Origin: Streptomyces phaeofaciens
GTDB taxonomy: Bacteria; Actinomycetota; Actinomycetes; Streptomycetales; Streptomycetaceae
Direction: 5' to 3'
DNA length: 64,000 bases
NCBI RefSeq assembly: GCF_014648915.1
Contig: NZ_BMSA01000032.1
Coordinates: 37,212 to 101,211, forward strand
Shown: positions 15,142 through 22,459 of the stretch, one piece after another
How positions within the stretch are numbered: the first letter of the stretch is position 1
How the letters are laid out: the number at the start of each line of letters is the position of its first letter
The notes under the pieces: model-generated
Seen by the model: only the letters and a program-made list of their open reading frames with translations
What the model was told of the DNA's origin: nothing
The model's database searches: none
Program-made: the position numbers and the translations under genes

Positions 15142-15756
15142 TCAGCCCGGTGGGGCGTCCGGATGCCGGGTCAGCCGACGTTCCTCCCGGCGCTGGGCCC
15201 TGCGGCGCAGGAAGCGGCGGATCCGGGAGACCAGGAAGTACAGGACCACGAGCCCGGCCAGCAGCAGCACGCCCGCGATGACGGCCGCGGCCCCCGGGTG
15301 GAACATCGCGAACGTCACGATCCCGGCGACCCCGAGATCCTCGGCCAGGCTCACGACCACGTTGCTGAGGGGCTCCGGCGAGGTGTTGACCGCCATCCGT
15401 GTGCCCGCCTTGACGGTGTGGCTGGCCAGCGCGGTCGAACCGCCGAGCAGGCCCGCCGCCACGTCGGAGAGCGAGCCGCTCTGCCCGGCGAGCAGGGCCC
15501 CGACCCAGGCACCGGCGGCCGGCCGGATCAGGGTGTGCACGGAGTCCCAGGCCGAGTCGACGTACGGGATCTTGTCGGCGACGGCCTCGCACAGGAACAG
15601 CACGGCCGCCACGATCAGCACCTCGGGGCGCTGAAGGGTCTGCGGGACGTCGTCGCTCAGACCGGCCGCGCCGAACAGGCCGAGCAGCAGCACCACCGCG
15701 TAGGCGTTGACGCCACTGGCCCAGCCGCTCGTGAAGACCAGGGGGAGTACGGACAC
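15142..15756 (-). CDS. DUF4126 membrane protein
   Basis: A 204-residue integral membrane protein of the DUF4126 family; function unknown. Conserved features are the start GWASGVNAYAVVLLLGLFG, EVLIVAAVLFLCEAVADKIPYVDSAWD and GLLGGSTALASHTVKAGTR, where the Gly/Ser-rich helix is typical. About five hydrophobic segments are visible and the C-terminus is a basic cytoplasmic tail (RRFLRRRAQRREERRL). The GTG start has no Shine-Dalgarno sequence, but TACGAT ends 7 nt upstream, so a leaderless transcript is likely. It lies 51 bp before the CrtI-like promoter in the same direction. Confidence 0.85.
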   Translation of the reverse strand: MSVLPLVFTSGWASGVNAYAVVLLLGLFGAAGLSDDVPQTLQRPEVLIVAAVLFLCEAVADKIPYVDSAWDSVHTLIRPAAGAWVGALLAGQSGSLSDVAAGLLGGSTALASHTVKAGTRMAVNTSPEPLSNVVVSLAEDLGVAGIVTFAMFHPGAAAVIAGVLLLAGLVVLYFLVSRIRRFLRRRAQRREERRLTRHPDAPPG

Positions 15757-16155
15757 GGACGCGATCGTAACCAGTCGGACGGACGGCGTCCTGGGGTTGA
15801 GCCCTCAGGTCTGAGTACACGTACCTAGGGTGCGAGTTGAGTACGCGCGCGGATGGGGGGCGACCTGCGCGAACGGAAGAGTGGAGGCACGGAGAAGGGG
15901 CGCGGCTCCGGCACCGGCGACACGGGGCGCCGGAACGGAGCGGCCCTCGATCCGCTCCTTCCGCCGACACGCTCGGCGGGAGCGAGGCACGGGGGGAACC
16001 CCGGGGGAGCGACCGAGCGGGGGACGACGGGGGAGCAGGGGAGGGGAACGGGGGGAACGGGGGGAACGGGGAAGCGCCGGTTCGTGGTGGCCCGCGGGGG
16101 ACGCGGCCACGGCGAACCGGCGCTCTCCTGTGTTCCGGCGCCTGTGGGAGCCGCC
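15757..16155. other. 399-bp intergenic region without a convincing gene
   Basis: All long open frames here have poor codon usage and no ribosome-binding site. Two copies of GAGTAC lie 26 bp apart (15813-15818 and 15839-15844). A purine tract on the plus strand at about 16041-16074 holds three near-identical GGGGGAAC-type units, giving four G runs that could form a G-quadruplex. The region separates the DUF4126 gene start from the end of the TetR gene. Confidence 0.6.
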
Positions 16156-16782
16156 CTACCGGTGGCCGCTCACCCGGCCCTGGAGCAGCCGGGACAGCGC
16201 CGCGTGGACGTCGTCCAGCGAGCGCTCCGGCTGGAAGGCCTGCCAGTCCAGGGCCGCCACCAGCACCATCCCGACCAGCGCGGCCGCGGTCAGCTGGACG
16301 TCGATCTCGTCGCTGAACTCGCCGTTCGCCACGCCGTCGCGCAGGACGCCCTCGACGACCGCCACCGCCTCCTGGCGCACCACCATGAGGGTGGACTGCC
16401 AGGCCCGGTTGGTGCGCCACAGCTCGGCCACGTACAGCTGGGTGAAGGACGGGTAGCGCTCGATGAAGACGAGACCCGCGCGGATCATCGCGTCCAGGGC
16501 GTCGACCTTGCCGCGGCCCTCCCGGTCCGCGCGTTCGGCGGCGTCCCGCAGGGAGGCGGTGAGGAGACCCACGCCGTGCCGCAGCAACTCCTCGAAGAGG
16601 ACCGACTTGCTCGCGAAGTTGTAGTAGACCGTGCCCTTCGCGACGCCGGCCCGTTCGGCGATCTCGTCCACCGTGGTGGCGGAGAACCCCTGCTCGGCGA
16701 TGAGTGTGACGGCCGCCTCGTAGAGCTTCTGCCGAGTGGCCTCGCGACGGGTGCGGCCGCCCGAGGTGGTGCTGCTTTCCAT
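16156..16782 (-). CDS. TetR family transcriptional regulator
   Basis: About 208 residues. The N-terminal TetR domain is clear: REATRQKLYEAAVTLIAEQG, then FSATTVDEIAERAGVAKGTV, then YYNFASKSVLFEELL, which form the helix-turn-helix and the following helix. The C-terminal ligand domain is of the YfiR/AcrR type. It is the third gene of the ABC / YhgE / TetR unit and probably represses it through the 28-bp palindrome at 19805-19832. The start is uncertain. ATG 16782 begins the conserved domain region, but a GTG at 16830 overlaps the YhgE stop by 3 nt and has GGAG 8 nt upstream. Confidence 0.9.
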   Translation of the reverse strand: MESSTTSGGRTRREATRQKLYEAAVTLIAEQGFSATTVDEIAERAGVAKGTVYYNFASKSVLFEELLRHGVGLLTASLRDAAERADREGRGKVDALDAMIRAGLVFIERYPSFTQLYVAELWRTNRAWQSTLMVVRQEAVAVVEGVLRDGVANGEFSDEIDVQLTAAALVGMVLVAALDWQAFQPERSLDDVHAALSRLLQGRVSGHR

Positions 16783-16826
16783 GGTCCCGATTGTCACAGG
16801 AACCCGGGCCCGCGGATGCCGGATCT

Positions 16827-18911
16827 TCACAGGCTCAGCTCCGGGTGCAGCCGGTCCAGGGTCCACACCTGGCGGCGGCGGGCCGACAGGGCGGTCAGCG
16901 CGAGGGCGCCGGCCGTGAACGCGACGAGCACCGCGCACGCGTACCCCACCGGTTCCAGCCCGCCGCCCGTGATCAGCCTGCGGAGCGCCTCGACGACGTA
17001 ACTCATCGGCAGGTAGGGGTGGATGGCGTTGAAGAAGCCGGGGCTGGTCTGCACGGGGTAGGTGCCGCCCGCGGAGGTCAGCTGGAGCATCAGCAGGGCG
17101 AGGACGAGGATCCGGCCGGCCGCGCCGAAGCGTGCGTTGAGCCACTGCACGAGGGCCGCGAAACACGCCGTCACCAGGAACAGGAAGCCCACCGTCCCGG
17201 CCGCCCGCGCCATCTCCAGGCCGATCGCCCAGTGCAGCACCGCCATCAGGGCCGTGGTCTGGAGCACCCCGATCGCCACCACCGGCAGCCAGCCCGCCAG
17301 CGCGATCCGCCAGGCCGAGGCGCCCGCGGCGAGCGCGCGCCGGTTCATCGGCGCGATCAGCATGTACGCCACCATGGCGCCCACCCACAGCGACAGCGGG
17401 ATGAAGTACGGGGCGAAACCGGTGCCGTAGTTGGGCGCCTTGTGCAGGTCCCTGGAGACCAGCTGGACGGGGTCGGCCATGACGGCGGTGCGCGCGTCGC
17501 GCGCGTCCTCGTCGTAGTCGGGGATCTGGGCGGCGCCGTCGTGCAGACCGCCGGCGAGCTTCCCGGAGCCGTCGACCAGCTTGAACATGCCCCCGTTGAG
17601 GTCCTCGGCGCCGGTCTTGAGCCTGCCGACGCCCTCGTTCAGGTCACCGGCCCCGGTGTCGGCGGTGCCGAGCCCGGTGTGCAGCTTCTTCGCGCCCTTG
17701 GCGACCTTCGCGGCGCCCGTGTTGAGGGCGTTGACCTTCTCCACGGCGTCGTCGAGGTCCTCGGAGAGGTACGGGGCGTGGTCGGCGAGGGCCTGGGCCT
17801 GCTCCTGGAGGGTGCCGAGATTGGTGCGGAGCGTCTTGAGGTCACCGTCCTGGTCGGTGATCAGCGTGTTCACGTCGTCGGCGACGGTCGCCACGTCGGC
17901 GGCGGAGTCCCGGGCCTTCTTCAGGTCCGTGCAGGCGGGGTCGGCCAGGATCTGGTCCTCGCAGCGCGCGAGGTAGACGGCCGCGAGGGTGTCCGCGGCG
18001 GTGTGGGCGCCCTCGGCGGCGGTCGGAGCCGTCTTGACGAGGGTCTCCAGATGGCTGTCGACCACCTCGGCGGAGTCGGCGACCAGCTGGGCCGTGTCCC
18101 CGATGGTCTTCTCGTTGTCCTCCAGGAAGGGCCCCAGGTTGCCGGCGAACCCGTTGACCTTGTCGGCCAGCGCCTGGGTGCCGTCCGCGACCTGCTGCGA
18201 GCCGTCCTGGAGGTCACCGGCCCCGGAGTCGAGCTTCTTCAGCCCCTTGGACAGCTTCCCGCTGCCCTTCTTGGCGTCCTTCAGCCCGTCGGCGAGGTCC
18301 TTGGAGCCCTTCTCGGCCTTCCCGATGCCGCCCGTGAGGTCGTCGGCGCCGTCCGCGGCCTCCGCGGTCGCGCCGTGGATGTCGGAGAACGAGATGAACA
18401 TCTTGTCGAGGAAGGACCGCGACGCCTTGGTGGAGGCGGCCGTGCGCACCTCGCTGAAGACCGTCCGGGAGATCTGTCCGACGATGTAGTTGTTCGCGTC
18501 GTTCGTGCGCACCTGGAGGGCGCCGGTCTCGGGGGAGTCGCCCGCACTGGAGGCGATACGCCTGCTGAAGTCGGCCGGCATGGTCAGCGACAGGTAGTAC
18601 GTGCCGTCCTCCACACCCGCGCGTGCCTGTGCGGCGCTCACCTCGTGCCAGTCGAAGACCTCGCTGTCGCGCAGCCCTTCGGTGATGTCGTCACCGGCGC
18701 TGAGCTTCTTCCCGTCGGCGGTCGCCCCCCGGTCGTCGTTCACCAGGGCCACGGGGATGCGGTCGAGCCGGCCGTACGGGTCCCAGAACGACCACAGGTA
18801 CAGCGCGCCGTACAGCAGGGGCAGCAGCAGGAGCGCGACGAGCGCGGCCCGCGGCAGCTTCCCCCTGCCGAAGCGGCGCAGCTCAAGCGCGGCCAGTTTC
18901 GGCGAGCGCAT
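16827..18911 (-). CDS. YhgE/Pip-family membrane protein (ABC-2-type permease fold)
   Basis: A 694-residue protein with the YhgE/Pip architecture. One transmembrane helix lies near the N-terminus (ALVALLLLPLLYGALYLWSF). A long extracytoplasmic region of about 400 residues follows, rich in Gly/Asp/Lys/Leu heptad-like repeats (GSKDLADGLKDAKKGSGKLS). About five helices lie at the C-terminus. Family members include phage-infection protein Pip and the YhgE exporters. In this arrangement it is likely the permease for the ABC-like ATPase encoded just upstream, whose gene end it overlaps by 29 bp. GGAGAAGG before the ATG lies inside that upstream gene. The substrate is unknown. Confidence 0.9.
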   Translation of the reverse strand: MRSPKLAALELRRFGRGKLPRAALVALLLLPLLYGALYLWSFWDPYGRLDRIPVALVNDDRGATADGKKLSAGDDITEGLRDSEVFDWHEVSAAQARAGVEDGTYYLSLTMPADFSRRIASSAGDSPETGALQVRTNDANNYIVGQISRTVFSEVRTAASTKASRSFLDKMFISFSDIHGATAEAADGADDLTGGIGKAEKGSKDLADGLKDAKKGSGKLSKGLKKLDSGAGDLQDGSQQVADGTQALADKVNGFAGNLGPFLEDNEKTIGDTAQLVADSAEVVDSHLETLVKTAPTAAEGAHTAADTLAAVYLARCEDQILADPACTDLKKARDSAADVATVADDVNTLITDQDGDLKTLRTNLGTLQEQAQALADHAPYLSEDLDDAVEKVNALNTGAAKVAKGAKKLHTGLGTADTGAGDLNEGVGRLKTGAEDLNGGMFKLVDGSGKLAGGLHDGAAQIPDYDEDARDARTAVMADPVQLVSRDLHKAPNYGTGFAPYFIPLSLWVGAMVAYMLIAPMNRRALAAGASAWRIALAGWLPVVAIGVLQTTALMAVLHWAIGLEMARAAGTVGFLFLVTACFAALVQWLNARFGAAGRILVLALLMLQLTSAGGTYPVQTSPGFFNAIHPYLPMSYVVEALRRLITGGGLEPVGYACAVLVAFTAGALALTALSARRRQVWTLDRLHPELSL

Positions 18912-19785
18912 CGGCCTTCTCCTCTTCGTGCGCGTCGGGGTCTTCGTCGACGGAGGGCTTTCGGCCGTCGACGTGGTCGGGGTGCTTGCCGGCCTCGGTG
19001 GTCTCGGTGGCCTCGGCGGGCTCGGTGGCTTCGGGGTGCTCGCCGTCCTCGGGCTCGGGTTCGGCCTCGGGTTCGTCGGCCTTCGGCCCCGGCCGGTCGC
19101 CCGGCCGGGTGGACAGCCCGAGGGCCCCTTCGGGGGCCTCGGCGCAGACCGCCAGGACGGTGGTGCCGGACCCGGCGATCGACGCCAGGAGGTCCCAGAC
19201 CTCGGCGCGTTCGGCCGCGGACAGCTTCAGATCGGTGTCGTCGACCCCGAGCAGCCGCGGCCGCCCGATGAGCGCCAGGGCCACCGACAGCCGCAGCGCC
19301 TCGATCCGCTCCAGATCGCGCACGGCGGTCCGGGTGCCCTTGGGCAGGGTCTCGCGGTCGAGTCCGGCGGCGGCGAGCGCGGTGTCGATACGCAGCCTCG
19401 CCTCCGTCGCCCGTTCCGCGCGCGGGCGCAGCAGCTCCCGTACGGAGGCGCCGAAGCGCCGTTGGAGCAGCGCCCGTTCGTGCAGGTGCTCGCCGACCGT
19501 GAGGGCCGGGTCGAGGTCGGTGACGCCGGCGACGTGCGCGAGCGCGCTGAAGCGGCGCACGGCCGCCAACTGCTTCGGCAGCCGTGCGTCGCCCACGGCC
19601 GCCGTCCCTTCGGTGGCCTTCATACGGCCGGTGAGCGCGAGCAGCAGGCTCGTACGGCCCGAGCCGGACGGTCCTTCGATCGCGATCAGCGAGCCTTCCG
19701 GTGCGTCGAGGCCGATTCCCCGGAAGGCCCATCCACGCGGGCCTTCGAGGCCGAGGCCCTCGGCTGCGATGCGGACGCCGCCCAC
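18883..19785 (-). CDS. Degenerate ABC-type ATP-binding protein with acidic tail
   Basis: A 300-residue protein. The first ~220 residues resemble an ABC nucleotide-binding domain: Walker A GPSGSGRTS near residue 40, a Walker B-like PRLLGVDDTD near 180 and a downstream TTVLAVCAEA switch-like strand. The ABC signature LSGGQ is replaced by LERIEALRLS and no catalytic Glu follows the Walker B Asp in the usual place, so ATP turnover may be weak. The last ~75 residues are acidic low complexity (EPEPEDGEHPEATEPAEATE). It is the first gene of the unit and is followed by the overlapping YhgE gene. Confidence 0.8.
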   Translation of the reverse strand: MGGVRIAAEGLGLEGPRGWAFRGIGLDAPEGSLIAIEGPSGSGRTSLLLALTGRMKATEGTAAVGDARLPKQLAAVRRFSALAHVAGVTDLDPALTVGEHLHERALLQRRFGASVRELLRPRAERATEARLRIDTALAAAGLDRETLPKGTRTAVRDLERIEALRLSVALALIGRPRLLGVDDTDLKLSAAERAEVWDLLASIAGSGTTVLAVCAEAPEGALGLSTRPGDRPGPKADEPEAEPEPEDGEHPEATEPAEATETTEAGKHPDHVDGRKPSVDEDPDAHEEEKADALAETGRA

Positions 19786-19804
19786 AGCTCCCCCTGAGTG
19801 TCAC

Positions 19805-19832
19805 TTTTTGAACTGACTGGTCAGTGCAAAAA
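19805..19832. promoter_or_regulatory. 28-bp palindromic operator of the ABC/YhgE/TetR unit
   Basis: Outer arms TTTTTG and CAAAAA and inner arms ACTGAC and GTCAGT are perfectly symmetric around a 2-bp centre; only the single base between the arms on each side breaks symmetry. It begins 20 bp upstream of the ABC-like gene start, where it would cover the promoter. Length and symmetry fit a TetR operator, and the only TetR gene in the window is the last gene of this unit. Confidence 0.7.
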
Positions 19833-19877
19833 CTAGCCCGAACTTTCGATCGAGGCAAAAGCCCAGGTCAGAACGGA

Positions 19878-19900
19878 TTGTCAGTGGCATACCTCACGAT
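19878..19900 (+). promoter_or_regulatory. RecA-NDp/PafBC-type promoter of the HEPN gene
   Basis: TTGTCAGTGGC (19878-19888), 6 nt, then CACGAT (19895-19900). The 11-base upstream element is identical to the published actinobacterial RecA-independent DNA-damage consensus TTGTCAGTGGC. The -10 keeps the essential A at position 2 and T at position 6 but starts with C. Predicted transcription starts near 19907, leaving a ~53-nt leader with an AGGAGG ribosome-binding site. Confidence 0.7.
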
Positions 19901-19959
19901 GGGCACATACGGCACCACCGGACAGTGCGTGCCGTCACCCAGACGACAGGAGGTTCGTC

Positions 19960-20523
19960 ATGGCCAGCTACCACGCAGCCGCCGCCCACCGGCGCCGCGC
20001 CACCGGCCCTGCCCCCTCACTGACCGGCCCGGCGAGCGACGTCCACCCGGTGCTGCGCCGCACCACGGCCCCGCCCGCCGCCCTCGACCTGCTCGCCCAG
20101 GCCCGCGCCGGACTGGACGAGGCCACCGCCCTCGACACCCCCAACGAGCGCTACGCCATCGCCCACCTCGCCGCCCTGCGCACCGCCGCCGCCGTCCTCG
20201 CGGCGCGGGGCCGCCCCGACCCCTCGCCCCGACGGCGGGCGCGCATCCGGAGCGCCTGGGAAGTGCTCCCCGAGATAGCGCCCGAGCTGACCGAGTGGAG
20301 CGCGCTGTTCGCCTCCGGGGCCCGGCGCCGCGCCCGGGCGGAGGCGGGCATCAAGGGCGCGGCCAGCCGCCGGGACGCCGACGACCTGATCCGCGACGTG
20401 GCGATGTTCGTCCGCCTCGTCGAACGCATGCTGGTCCTCCAGCCCGTCCTGCCCCAGCCACGCCAGGACGGGGACGGAGCGGACGGCTCCGACGGCGGAC
20501 GCGCCATGCCGGACGCGGGCTGA
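19960..20523 (+). CDS. SAV_6107-family HEPN domain protein
   Basis: A 187-residue protein matching the SAV_6107 HEPN family of actinobacteria. The core is four alpha-helices (ALDLLAQARAGLDEATAL, RYAIAHLAALRTAAAVLA, WSALFASGARRRARAEAGI, DADDLIRDVAMFVRLVERML). RYAIAH in helix 2 fits an R-x4-H pattern like that of HEPN ribonucleases, although in many HEPN nucleases this lies in the last helix. N- and C-termini are low complexity. HEPN proteins often act in RNA cleavage or as toxin components; no nucleotidyltransferase partner is adjacent. AGGAGG 8 nt before the ATG fixes the start. Confidence 0.85.
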   Translation: MASYHAAAAHRRRATGPAPSLTGPASDVHPVLRRTTAPPAALDLLAQARAGLDEATALDTPNERYAIAHLAALRTAAAVLAARGRPDPSPRRRARIRSAWEVLPEIAPELTEWSALFASGARRRARAEAGIKGAASRRDADDLIRDVAMFVRLVERMLVLQPVLPQPRQDGDGADGSDGGRAMPDAG

Positions 20524-20700
20524 CCGGCGGCGGGCGGCCGCCCACGGCGACGACCGGGTGATGACCGGGTACGGCGGCGGAGGCAATAGGGTGGAAGACG
20601 CCTGAAGCCTTCCCGCCACCCTTGCCCAGCCCGGGGCCCGGAAGGCACCCCGTTCGCTCCGCCGCGCAAGAGGCGGTGCCGCGCCGAGGAGTCAACTGCC

Positions 20701-21528
20701 GTGCCGGACCCGATGCGCCCGCCCGTCTCCCACCACCACCCTCAAACGGCGTCGCTGAGCTCCGGCCCCTTTCGCCCCCGCGCCTCTCTCCGTACCGCCG
20801 TGGTCTGGGAGGTCCTCCAGGACGCCCTCGAAGCCCGGGTCAAGGCCACCGGTCGCGAGACGCTGGACGTGCTCGACACCGGCGGTGGCAGCGGCAACTT
20901 CGCGGTGCCCGTCGCCCGCCTCGGACACCGGGTCACCGTCGTCGACCCCAGCCCCAACGCGCTGTTCGCCCTGGAGCGCCGCACCGCCGAGGCCGGGGTC
21001 GCCGACCGCGTCCGGGGCGTCCAGGGCGACGCCCACGGCCTCTTCGACGTGGTCGAGCGCGGCGGCTACGACGCCGTCCTGTGCCACGGCGTCCTGGAGT
21101 ACGTCGACGACCCCGCCGAGGGCGTCCGCAACGCGGTGGCGGCCCTGCGCCCCGAGGGTGTCCTCAGCCTCCTCGCCGCCGGTCTCGGCGGGGCCGTGCT
21201 CGCCCGGGCCCTCGCCGGCCACTTCAAGGAGGCCCGGCAGGCCCTCTCCGACCCGGACGGCCGCTGGGGCACCGGCGACCCCGTGCCGCGCCGCTTCACC
21301 GCCGAGCAGCTCACCGCCCTGGTCGAGGGCGCGGGCCTGCGGGTCGGCGCCGTGCACGGTGTACGGATCTTCGCCGACCTCGTCCCCGGGGTGCTCGTGG
21401 ACACCGAGCCCGGCGCCCTGGAGGCCCTGCTGAAGCTGGAGGAGGCCGCCGCCGAACTCCCCGCGTTCCACTCCGTGGCCACTCAGCTCCATGTGCTCGG
21501 TGAGACTCGGGGGACCGACGAGGCCTGA
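20701..21528 (+). CDS. Class I SAM-dependent methyltransferase
   Basis: A 275-residue Rossmann-fold methyltransferase. Motif I is LDVLDTGGGSGNFAVPVARL near residue 60, then VTVVDPSPNALFALERR (motif II acidic residue), GVQGDAHGLFDVV and YDAVLCHGVLEYVDDP. It is close to the CmoA/SmtA group, but a specific substrate (tRNA, DNA or small molecule) cannot be assigned. The GTG start at 20701 has GAGGAG 10 nt upstream. It lies 177 bp after the HEPN gene in the same direction; no terminator is evident between them. Confidence 0.9.
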   Translation: MPDPMRPPVSHHHPQTASLSSGPFRPRASLRTAVVWEVLQDALEARVKATGRETLDVLDTGGGSGNFAVPVARLGHRVTVVDPSPNALFALERRTAEAGVADRVRGVQGDAHGLFDVVERGGYDAVLCHGVLEYVDDPAEGVRNAVAALRPEGVLSLLAAGLGGAVLARALAGHFKEARQALSDPDGRWGTGDPVPRRFTAEQLTALVEGAGLRVGAVHGVRIFADLVPGVLVDTEPGALEALLKLEEAAAELPAFHSVATQLHVLGETRGTDEA

Positions 21529-21636
21529 GTCTCTCCTGGGGTGCGCCGCTGATCAGGGACTTGGCCGCACATGGAGTACGCCACAGGCCCCCCGTTCGGG
21601 CGTAGTGCGCCGTATGATCGAGGGAGACCGCCCGGC

Positions 21637-21717
21637 ATGACGGGTCGGCCGCTGGGGAATGGAAACTTCAGCGAGCCGGGACGTCCATGGCGGGCTCCGG
21701 TTGGCCAATTGGCGTAG
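21637..21717 (+). CDS. Possible 26-codon small ORF / leader peptide upstream of the DUF3040 gene
   Basis: ATG at 21637 to TAG at 21715-21717 encodes 26 residues starting MTGRPLGNGN and ending APVGQLA. AGGGAGA lies about 10 nt upstream and a good -10-like TATGAT is at 21613-21618. It is too short for composition tests. It may be a regulatory leader peptide or chance. A second possible promoter (TTCACG at 21728, TATCCT at 21750-21755, 16-bp spacing) lies between it and the DUF3040 gene. Confidence 0.3.
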   Translation: MTGRPLGNGNFSEPGRPWRAPVGQLA

Positions 21718-21803
21718 AGGGGCGGGTTTCACGGGGGCGATTCCCTGCCTATCCTGAAGGGACCCCCAAGTCGCCCCGGCGACTGCACGATGAGGAGGAC
21801 TCC

Positions 21804-22205
21804 GTGCCGCTCTCGGAGCACGAGCAGCGCATGCTCGAGCAGATGGAGCGAGCGCTGTACGCCGAAGATCCCAAGTTCGCGTCGGCGCTCGAGGGAAGCG
21901 GGCTGCGCACGTACACCCGGCGGCGGGTCTACCAGGCGGTCGCGGGCTTCCTCATGGGTATCGCGCTCCTCATGGCCGGTATGGTCGCCAAGCAGGTCTG
22001 GCTCAGTGTGGTGGGCTTCCTGGTGATGCTGGGGTGCGCCGTGCTCGCCGTGACCGGCTGGCGCAAGGCCCCCAAACCGGGTGAACAGTCCGCCGGCGGT
22101 GCGTCGCACACGCACGGTCAGGCCCGGCAGAAGCGCTCCATGATGGACCGAATCGAGCAGCGCTGGCAGCGCCGCCGTGACGAGCAGGGTGGCCAGGGCC
22201 ACTGA
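21804..22205 (+). CDS. DUF3040 membrane protein
   Basis: A 133-residue protein of the actinobacterial DUF3040 family, often found near the dcw cluster. The N-terminal motif PLSEHEQRMLEQMERALYAEDPKFASAL is highly characteristic. Two transmembrane segments follow (AVAGFLMGIALLMAGMVAK and LSVVGFLVMLGCAVLAVTG), then a basic cytoplasmic tail (DRIEQRWQRRRDEQ). The function is unknown; a link to cell-envelope growth is suggested only by location. The GTG start at 21804 is supported by GAGGAGG; the longer open frame lacks a site. A strong hairpin terminator follows. Confidence 0.92.
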   Translation: MPLSEHEQRMLEQMERALYAEDPKFASALEGSGLRTYTRRRVYQAVAGFLMGIALLMAGMVAKQVWLSVVGFLVMLGCAVLAVTGWRKAPKPGEQSAGGASHTHGQARQKRSMMDRIEQRWQRRRDEQGGQGH

Positions 22206-22246
22206 CACCGTCCCGGGGCAGCACGCCATAGCCGCGTCCAGATGTC

Positions 22247-22286
22247 CGTGAGGGGGTGACCGCCTTCGGGTGGTCACCCCCTCACG
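22247..22286 (+). terminator. Strong hairpin terminator after the DUF3040 gene
   Basis: A 15-bp perfect stem (22247-22261 with 22272-22286, arms CGTGAGGGGGTGACC and complement) extends by GCC/GGT pairs to an 18-bp stem closed by a TTCG tetraloop at 22265-22268. UUCG loops are exceptionally stable. No long T run follows, as is common for streptomycete terminators. Confidence 0.85.
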
Positions 22287-22395
22287 CATGCCCTGCGCAC
22301 CCCGCACGCACGTGCCGTGCCTCTCGTCTCCCGTCGCGGCTGCTGCCTGCCGACTGCCGACTGCTGCCCGCAGGCTGCTGCCCGCCGGCCTCGCG

Positions 22396-22423
22396 CCTCG
22401 CGCCGGTGCAGACCGGCGCGAGG
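22396..22423 (-). terminator. Hairpin downstream of the transglutaminase gene
   Basis: A 12-bp perfect inverted repeat (22396-22407 with 22412-22423, arms CCTCGCGCCGGT and complement) with a GCAG loop lies about 37 bp beyond the minus-strand stop at 22460. It is convergent with the DUF3040 terminator. Three GCTCAG repeats (22442-22465) lie between the hairpin and the stop. Confidence 0.6.
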
Positions 22424-22459
22424 CGACACGAGGACTCAGCCGCTCAGGTGCTCAGGTGC

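Noticed and set aside
15071..16420. Long minus-strand frame bridging DUF4126 and the TetR gene
   Set aside because: Low-complexity Arg/Pro/Gly translation with no domain or start signal; the gap 15757-16155 is better called non-coding.
22186..22208. A minus-strand match GTGTCAGTG-N8-CACCCT at the end of the DUF3040 gene
   Set aside because: It fits the damage-promoter pattern but points into the antisense strand with no gene downstream, and the bases are mostly coding sequence. Kept as evidence that chance matches do occur.
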